NCBI GenBank assembly: GCA_030549205.1
Contig: JAUKTV010000011.1
Span: 1,238,514-1,302,513, forward strand
Direction of reading: 5' to 3'
Length of the DNA: 64,000 nucleotides
Origin: Apiosordaria backusii
Lineage: Eukaryota; Ascomycota; Sordariomycetes; Sordariales; Lasiosphaeriaceae
Shown here: one piece after another, positions 55,801 through 64,000 of the stretch
Layout: the number at the start of each line of letters is the position of its first letter
Numbering within the stretch: the stretch's first letter is position 1
Notes under the pieces: model-generated
Databases searched by the model: none
Told to the model about the DNA's origin: nothing
What the model saw: the letters and a program-made list of their open reading frames with translations, nothing else
Program-made: the position numbers and the translations under genes

Positions 55801-57740
55801 TTAAGTAAAGTTTTTGTAGAATCCTTATATAAATTACAGATAAAATGACCATATACTTAAGACCTAGCGGTACAAGTTATTAGTAAGGAGGACTTCTTTA
55901 ATAGCCCGCGCCTTTTCTTTAAGCATTGCCTCTACAGTTAAGGAGGTTTTAGGAGATAAGTATTTTTAGGTCGAGGAGATTCTAAACTTACGACGATAAG
56001 GAAGGCGGATAGAGTATCTGGTTAAATAAGAAAGGTATAAGTATAAGTACAATACTTAAGAACCTACTATGTATTTTAAACAATGTCCTGAGATCCTATA
56101 GCAGTTCTACTAGAGGAAGGGATTGCCTACAACCTCTTAAATATAAATTTAAGGCTGAATTTAGGGATAGTTAAGGTGATGTACACCTCAGTATGTCAAA
56201 TCGCTAGCGAATACGCCATCAGTTCTCATGCCAATGCCAAGGATTGCAAATGCAAGCTCCTGTACTTTTTCTTCCAAGATATGTAAAATATGTCGATCTG
56301 CGAGACGTCCAAGTGCTACTAGCCTTATAATAGCGATTGCGGCCAAGCTAGCGACTTTCACAGTCCGGTGCTGAGCGCCATGATGTCACCGTCCTGCCCG
56401 CCAAAGCCCTGCTGTAGCAGCATGGCGCACTGGTCGTGTGTTGTGTGTGCCTGGACAGAAGAGCCTGCACATGGCTCCCCAGCGCTCTAGACTAGGTGGT
56501 TCTTCGACGGACGGCCGGCTCCAGCCAGAGCATAACGATTGTAATAGATGTTCCGTGATCTCAAGCTCTATACTGGTGTCAAAGAACACAGTGATGCCGA
56601 GGTCGAGAGTCAAATCCTAGCAGCGTATGTAGAGCCGGCAGCCAGCAACAGTGACCATGAAAGCTATGCCCGTGATGAGAGCTGGGGTAGCAGTATCGCC
56701 TCAGGTCCTGTTTCTCCATCTCAACAAGTGCGCAGCTGCCCGACAGGACAGGCCCGGAGTTTCCCTTACTAGAATTCGTCGTATGGAAGTAGCGACCACC
56801 GAGACAGGCCCTGCAGCCGCCGCAGCGTAGCCTGTACCCTAATGAGCTATGATATCGGTGTGTAGTGTCTGCCGGCTGCCGGCTGCCGTCTTTCCGCAGT
56901 AGAGTATAACAATTCCGAGGTCAAACAGGACTAGGACGTCAAAGTCACCGCCAACCGTCGGTATAACGGCCCAGGGATAGTAGGACCTTGTCCCTCGGGC
57001 AATCTGTAAAGTATCGAGTGCTACTATATAGCCGGCTTACTTAGTTCTAAGCTTGCCCTCGAACTAGGACTAGACCCGTCGCTTATCCTCTCTGGCCAGC
57101 ATTACTGGCCGGTTTGCTAAGGAAGCTACCTAAAGAAGCAGGCCCAATAGCCGGGATCTAACACTTACAGAGATCGTATAATAATAGGGTAAAGGTTTAG
57201 AAGCTAGCGATGCGGCGATATATCGCGACGCTTAGTATCGATCAATTTACTTCTTGGCTCCAGTTTAACGAATCTATATCTTACCTATTGTATATAGATG
57301 TTAGGATATTCGACTTACAGTCTACCGCTTCTTTTACTATTATAACCGTCTTTACTACTATGCTCTTTATCAATTCGACTTCCTTACTTTAACATATTAG
57401 CTATAGAATAGGAAATTTCTAACCTCTAAACAGTTCTATACGTCGACCTGTATAGAAGAAGAGGACTAGCGAAAGTATGGTAGTTGGGAAGAACTAAAGC
57501 TCCTTTTAGTAAGCAGGTAGATAGATAATACCTATGTAAAAGGTTGGCTAGGTCCTAAAGATGGATAGTATACAGGGTTAGTAAATAAGTATATATATAA
57601 TATAGTAGAAGTTACAGTCCTATCTTTATGCCGGAGACATTAAATATAGAAACACTAGGGCAGTCTGCAGTAGAGATATTTATATTCATTATTACTACTA
57701 CTATATAGAGAGCCTAATTAAGCTTACATACTTTAGCCAC
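52850..57740. mobile_element. AT-rich RIP-like block, unclassified
   Basis: A long stretch dominated by A/T with dense TA dinucleotides and no open frame of note. A T/C-rich low-complexity part (CTTTATACTTACG type) lies at 53025-53200. A less mutated island at 56160-57030 has normal base composition but no recognisable gene. Two related GGTTCAGAATAGAGGAG-like segments near 54960 and 55250 hint at an internal duplication. Element class cannot be told. Confidence 0.5.
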
Positions 57741-58234
57741 TGTTGAGATAGGTGTCTCATAGGCCTATAGGTATAGACCTGTGTAGGGAACGGCGTAGAA
57801 TACTGAAAGCGAAGAGAGCTTTGTCTGCAGTATATAACAGTAGCTAGGTACTAAAGGAAGGTAGATTATAGAGGTAATGCCCTGCAATATATAAAAGGTA
57901 GATATTATAATATAGACTTATAAGGCACTGTAAAATATAGTAAACCAATATATTGAATTGACTTATTAACTAGGAAAATATTACAGTAAACAGTTGTAAG
58001 GAATAAGACCTATTATAGGTTTTCGGCCCTATATTGCTTTCTAAACCTCTCTTTATTTTAAGGCTTAAATGTTTATTAAGTCTATTAACTATAGGGCTTA
58101 AATACCTATTAAGTCCGCTAACTATAAGGCCTAAATATCTGTTAAGTCTACTAACTATAGACTTAGCTGGCTAGTTAAGTTTAACTGTTAAGTATACTAG
58201 CCAGAAGCTATTTATAAGGTATAGGATATTAACG
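57741..58234 (-). repeat. LTR copy 1 of the second copia element
   Basis: Starts TGTTGAGATAGGTGTCTC and aligns along its length with 63515-64000, which starts TATTAAGATAAGTATCTT. All differences in these starts are G-to-A or C-to-T. It includes three repeats of the form CTTAAATxxCTATTAAGTC. Confidence 0.7.
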
Positions 58235-61200
58235 TTTTACTATTATAATATACTAACTGCTTAGAACTTTAGGCTACTTTAAAGGTCTAAAGACTATTAC
58301 AATTACTATAGTAAAGTATTAATAAGCGCTATAATTCTAAACTATTAATTATTATTAGCCTTATAGATTATAAGCTAAAATATACTGTAAAGTCTATAAT
58401 TAAGTATTATATTTTAATACCTCCTCTATAGCTACAGTATATAGCATTAATTAAAAAGGCTTAAAAAGGTTTAATAGTAAAATAAAGGTATTAAATAGCG
58501 CTATAGGTAAGGCTTTAATAAGGCCGTTAGTAAGTATCTTCTTTATAGGAAAGTAAGTTATAGTAATAACTCTAATAAATATAGCCTCTTTAACTTTCTA
58601 AAATCAAATTAAAGTATATTTAGTTCGGCGATTGTACTTATTATTATAAGCAGTGACAATAGAGCCTTTATTATTATATAATAGAAAGATAGGGCCTATA
58701 ATAGGCTTAGAAATTTCTTAAAAAAGACCTTTAAGCTATATAGCTTCCTTAAGGCCTTCGATAAGTTTAGTATATTCAGCCTTTAAAGTGCTAAAGAATA
58801 TAGTAAATGCTTTTTTAAATTTCTAATTAATAGGTCCTTTAATTAAAGTAAATAGCTAACCGTAAGTAGATTTAGTACTTTCTTTATACCTAGCCTAATT
58901 ACTATTAATAAAGCCGATAGGCTTTAAGTTACTATTAAAGCTATAACTAATAGCACTATAAATATTAAAATAGAGGTAAGAAAGTAGTAATTTTATAGCT
59001 TTTAAGTAGATATTAATAGGCTATATTAAGTATTGTAAAAGCCATTAAACATTAAAGGCTATATTAAATTTAATTTAAACTATAGTATATATTAAAATAC
59101 TAATCAGTTATTAATATAGGTACTAATTAGAGAGGCTTGTAAAGGTTCTAAGCTTATTGCCTTTATCTGTAATTCTAAAGCTTAATAAAAGAGAAGTTAA
59201 CTTAATATTAATTCTAAAATGCTTAATTACCTTTATAATATAAACCTTTTAATAGATTTAAAGGCGCTATTAAAGCCTATTACATTTAATTTAAATACTA
59301 AAGAAGTAGTAGGTAGAACTTAAATCTTCAATATCGTAGTACTTCCCTATAATGTTCTTTAAGGCTTAAAGCTATAAAGGCTTAAGGCCTATAATTAAAT
59401 AGTTATTAATATAGTTAATAATAAAGATTTTATAGTCTAAGTAAAAATAAGTAACTATATTAAAAATAAAGGGCTTAAAACTTAAGGCCTAGATTATTAT
59501 AAAGACCTTTTATTATTAAAGGTAAAAAGTCTACTTTAAGCTATATGAGGATTTCTTTAATAGGATAACTTAGTCTTTAATAAGGTCCTATTTAATTACT
59601 TTTAATAGTATTATAGTACTAGTATTGCTATAAGTAAACTTAAATAGTCCCTATAGAATTTCGATATAGATATTAAAATCGGTTTTTAAATTTAAAAAAG
59701 CTTTTATAAAGTTTACTTACTTTAAATCCTAATTAAATATAGTTATAAAAGCTAATATAATTTTCTAAATTAAAAGCCCTATAGTAAAAGCATAGGTCTA
59801 TTTAAAGTCGATTCTAAAGGTCTATTGGAAACCTTAAATAACTAATCGGGCTTTAAACTTTACTATAATATCCTATAAATTCTTCTTATCCTTAAAGACC
59901 TAACGGCTTATAATAAGCTTCTTCTTAATTTAAAATCAATAGATAAAATAGAAGGTCTTAATAGTAAAAAGTTAATATAATTTAATAAAAATAGCCTATA
60001 ACTATTACTTCTTTTTAAGATATTTTAAAGCTTACTTAAAGGTATTAAGCTTTAAAGCCTCTATAAAATAGCACTTCTTATAGTAAGAAACTAAGTAAGA
60101 AATAAGCTTACTATAATCTATATTATTTATAAATATAAATTCTTTATATTACTTTTATAAAGCCTAAAGTAAAAGGATTTTAATAGTAATAGAAGGTACT
60201 ATAAATACTAAAGTTATAGACTTAAGTAGCAGTTAAGTAGGTAGTATAGGAGATAATTTAAGTACTAGAGAATTAAGAATTAATAAAGTAAGGGGATTAT
60301 AAATAGAAAGCTTAAAGGCTTAAATAGTAGTATTCTTTTTTAACTTATTAAAGCAGTTAAGGACCTTTAAAGGACTTATAAAGCTTAAAAGACCTATAAT
60401 CTAAGCCAATAGGTCCTTATAGAACTTAATAAAGTTAATTTTAATAACTTTATTTAAGCTTAAGTAGACTAAGTAGGTTTAATAACCTAAAATAGCTATA
60501 AGTCTTCCTTTAATTCCTTAAAAGGTAAGTTTAAAACCTATAGTTTAATCTTTAATAAAGATATATATTATAACCTTAATACCTATAGCCTTATAGTTTA
60601 AAAGGTTTAATTAATATAGTATTTAAGAAGGCAATAGTTTATTATAAAAGGTTTAATAAAGTATAAGATCTTTAGAGCTTTAGGCTATATAGTTAATAAT
60701 TTTTACTATAGAAATAGTTATATACCTTTAAAAAATAATAAAAAGGCCTAAAGTTAAAATAGTAGCCTTAAAATAGTTTAAAATAACCTTAATAAAGCGC
60801 TTAGTTAGGCTATTTTAATTAAAAGTTTTAAAGCTTAATATATTAAAGCCGATACCTTTTTTAATAAGGTAGGTATTTAAAGAAAGGACTTCTTTCTCTC
60901 TATTATAGTAAAAATAAGTAGGGTATTGTTGGAAAGTATTATTTAAGCCTTTAAATAATAAATAAAGTACTATAACGGTATTATCTTTAGTAACCAATAG
61001 CTTAAAGAATCGGAAATAGGTCTTTCAATTTACTATAATTAAACTATAAGGTTTCTTTAATAATAGAATAGGTTTAATAGTAATAATGTCCTTTTTTAAA
61101 TAGCTTAAGGTAAAAGGAAGGTCTTAAATAGGGTTTTTAAAAGGCCTTTAAAGGATTTTTATAATATTATAGCTTTTATAAATTAAATCCTTAAACCTAA

Positions 61201-63514
61201 CCTTCTATAAATTAAATATACCCTTAGTAATAAAAGAGGTCTTCTTTAAAAGGTTAAGACTTATATACTTAAGCTATATATATTAAAGGATAGTTAATCG
61301 AATTAAAGTTAGTAAAGGTTTATTAAGATCTTTAAAAGACCTATCCTTCTTTAAAAAGTTAAAAGCTTTAAAGGAGACCTTTTTTAAAATTTTAAAAGTA
61401 TTAAAGGCTTTAAGGAAAGTAAAGTAACTATTAAAGTACTGTTAGTAGGATACTTCTAGTTAAAGTTAGCCTTTAAGGTTAAAGTAGAACCTTAATCTTT
61501 TAAAATTTAAAAGGATAATAAAATTGCAATTACTATTAATAAGCTTTTAACTATATAAGGCTTCTTTAATATTATATAGATAGTCTTTACTAATAATATT
61601 TAATAAAAAAGTAGGAATAAAGAAGGTTTTAGTAAAACTGATAGTTAAAAAATAAGCCTTATTATTATAGATTTTAATAAAGAATTAGACTTTTATAGTG
61701 TCTTTACTGATAATTCTTATAGGGCTATCTTTTATAGTTAAAGGCTTAACCTTTACTTTAATAAAGTTAATAAAAAGATTTTTATTATTATAAATATAGA
61801 TTATAGACTTAGTATTAAAGAGTTAAGCTTTTTTTAAAGTTAAGTTAATATAGTTAATTAAATTAATAGGTATAGAAGGTAGGACTTTAGAAGGTAGGGA
61901 TATTATAGACTTAATAAAGCTATAGTATTTATAAAGTATAGTTAGCTTTAAAGGTTTAATACTATAAAAGCCGATATTAAAGCTAAAGCCTATTATAAAA
62001 GAAATTTCTTTAAAATTTCTAAGGTCTTTAATATTTTCTTTTTTTTATCCTCCTTTTTCTTTTTTTTCTTTTTAATAAGTCTAGGCTTTATAGAGCTTTC
62101 TATAAAGATATTTAAAATCCTTAAAGCTTTAAAATCTTTAATAAAGGCAATATAATAATAAAGTATAAAAAGGGCTTAAGTAACTGTAGTATTAGAAATA
62201 TAGGTCTTAATTAAAAGCTTCCTTTATAAGAATTCTAATATAAAGTAATAGAAATAACCGAAATTGTACTTATTTTAGTAAATTAAAGCTTTAAAGTATT
62301 TATACTATAGTAGAAAACTGCCTTTTAATAAACTTAGGTAATAATTAACTTAATCGATAAGCTAAATTATAATATTTAAACCTTAAAGCTTTATAATAAA
62401 GATATTAAACTTAATATTAAATTTAATTACTTCTAATAAACTATTAAATTTAATAATATAGTAAGCCCTATAGAGCTTATCTTAAAGGATAGCTTAAGTA
62501 AAGGTATACTAAGCTTATAATTGCTAAAAAAGGATTGCTAAGAAGTCTTCGGCCTTAATAGTAAACAGTAGGCCTACCTATAGGGTATTTCGAATAGTAA
62601 AAAGAAGGAAGGCTTTTAAGTTATCGTTTAGTAAATTAGTAACTAACTTAGGCTTATTTATAAACTTAAAGAAGCTTAAAACCTTTATTTAAATAGTAAA
62701 AGCCTAATATTAAAAGCGTTAGTTTTTAAAACCTAAAAGCTTTTATTTTTTAATAAAGTAAAGGACCTGTTTATTAAGATCCTTTATTAAAAGTACAGTA
62801 GTCCTTTAAGTAGTTTAACTTAAAGAGGGTACTATAATAGGTATAGTAATAGGGGCTGATAAACCTATATAAGCTAAAGTAATTGAAGATAAGGATAATA
62901 TAGGCAGGTTTATAAAAGGTTTAAAAGAAGACTTAAAAGGGCTTAAAGTAGTATATTCTAATAGAAAGTAAGTATTAAAATTGTTAATATAGGTATTAAC
63001 TTAGTTAATTTTAATACTTAAAGCTTTAATTTAATTAATAAGACTTACTATAGCGGCCTTAATTTTACTATTAAAGGTAATTATAAGGTTATTCTATAGT
63101 TATTGGAAGTATTAGGCAAAGTTAAGGCCTTTAAAAAGGTTAAAAGTCGATAGAAGGCTAAAGGTTCTTAAAGTTTTAAAGCTTATAAGGAGGTTATATA
63201 TATTTTTATCCTTTATAGTAAAGGAGGTTAAAGGTTTAAAAGGGAAGTAAAAGCACTATTAGAAATACTAAAATACTATTTTTTAAGTCTTTAGCACTTA
63301 AAAAGAAAGTAAAAGTACTGTTAAAAATACTAAAACGCTATTTCTTAAGTCTTTAGTATTTAAAAGGAAAGTAAAAGCACTGTTAAAAGTACTAGAACGC
63401 TGTTTCTTAAGTCTTTAATAGCTTAAAATAAATAAGGCTTATAGGATAGGTATTATTATAAAAGCTATAAAATAAAGAAATTTACTTAAGTAATATAAGT
63501 TTAAGCTTATAATC

Positions 63515-64000
63515 TATTAAGATAAGTATCTTATAGGCTTATAAATATAAACCTATATAGGAAATGGTGTAAAATACTAAAAGTAAAGAGGGCTTTATTT
63601 ACAATATACGACAGTAATTAAGTACTAAAGAAAGGTAGATTATAGAGACGATGTCCTGTAATATATAGAAGGTAGATACTATAATATAGGTTTATAGGTA
63701 TTGTAAAATATAGTAACTAGTATATTAATTGACTTATTAGTTAGGAAATATTATAGTAAATAGTTATAAGGATAAGACCTATTATAGGTCTTTAGCCTTA
63801 TATTGCTTTCTAAACCTCTTTCTATTTTAAAGCCTAAATGTCTGTTAAGTCTGTAGCTATAAGGCTTAAATGCCTATTAAGTCTGCTAGCTATAGAGCCT
63901 AAATGCCTGTTAAGTCTGCTAATTACAGACTTAACTGGCCGGCTAAGTTTAACTATTAAGTGTACTAACTGGAAGCTGTTTATAGGATATAGGGCATTAA
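63515..64000 (-). repeat. LTR copy 2 of the second copia element, cut by the window edge
   Basis: Partner of 57741-58234, more mutated at its start but less so near its end (CTTAACTGGCCGGCTAAG). A few bases are missing beyond position 64000. Confidence 0.7.

Larger units (their letters stand above)
57741..64000 (-). mobile_element. Second RIP-degraded Ty1/copia element, right end beyond the window
   Basis: LTR-like direct repeats at 57741-58234 and from 63515 to the window end enclose AT-dominated DNA. On the minus strand 60815-60997 retains an integrase piece (LNTYLIKKGIGFN, normally LxxYLxxxGI) with DYKIF-type RT remains near 59430. The order and strand indicate a copia element opposite in orientation to the one at 31700. 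Its LTRs (about 494 bp) differ from the 161-bp LTRs there, so it is another family. Confidence 0.7.

Noticed and set aside
1..64000. tRNA or rRNA genes
   Set aside because: I saw no convincing A/B-box pair with cloverleaf potential and no rRNA-like block; a tRNA scan would be decisive.

Overview
The window is nuclear DNA of a filamentous ascomycete, most likely a Sordariomycete; I cannot name the species. The evidence is short 48-145 bp introns with GTAAGT-like donors and CTAAC-like branch points, TATA-box promoters, fungus-specific families (HET domain, NACHT-type NLRs, FunK1 kinase, fungal CorA-like transporter, fungal 2OG oxygenase), and long AT-dominated retrotransposon relics full of stop codons that look like the product of repeat-induced point mutation (RIP).

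Region 1 (1-13.5 kb) holds small, locally duplicated genes. Family A has four copies (2-490, 5417-5998, 7420-8116, 12664-13491). The first three have variable repetitive N-termini and a conserved C-terminus separated by a phase-2 intron; all carry a GLAASxWAP-like motif. Family B has three copies (9789, 11002, relic at 11593). Among them lie a large 2OG-Fe(II) oxygenase gene with a one-base frameshift, a triplicated 142-bp repeat and a hAT-like MITE.

Region 2 (13.5-31.7 kb) has a minisatellite, an APH-type kinase gene with one frameshift, a HET-domain gene with two in-frame stops, a RIP-like relic, a Ser-rich ORF fragment and a CorA-like transporter with one frameshift. It also has an apparently intact housekeeping pair, orotidine-5'-phosphate decarboxylase and a convergent MAK32-like pfkB kinase, followed by an F-box-protein fragment and repeats.

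Region 3 (31.7-38.1 kb) is a degraded Ty1/copia element with 161-bp LTRs. A visibly unmutated solo LTR of another family is inserted in it.

Region 4 (38.1-52.8 kb) is a GC-richer accessory island: intact PIF1-like helicase, two broken NLR genes and an inverted esterase fragment, a broken F-box/ankyrin gene, an intact FunK1 kinase, a gag-like zinc-knuckle relic, an unrecognised two-exon gene and an amadoriase fragment.

Region 5 (52.8-64 kb) is RIP-like AT-rich DNA containing a second copia element in the opposite orientation.

The most notable signal is that four unrelated or paralogous genes are each put out of frame by a 4, 7, 8 or 7 bp insertion built on the palindrome ACCTAGGT. Leaving those bases out of the count brings every exon of the affected genes back into phase. 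The same motif is scattered through intergenic DNA and clusters inside one enlarged intron.
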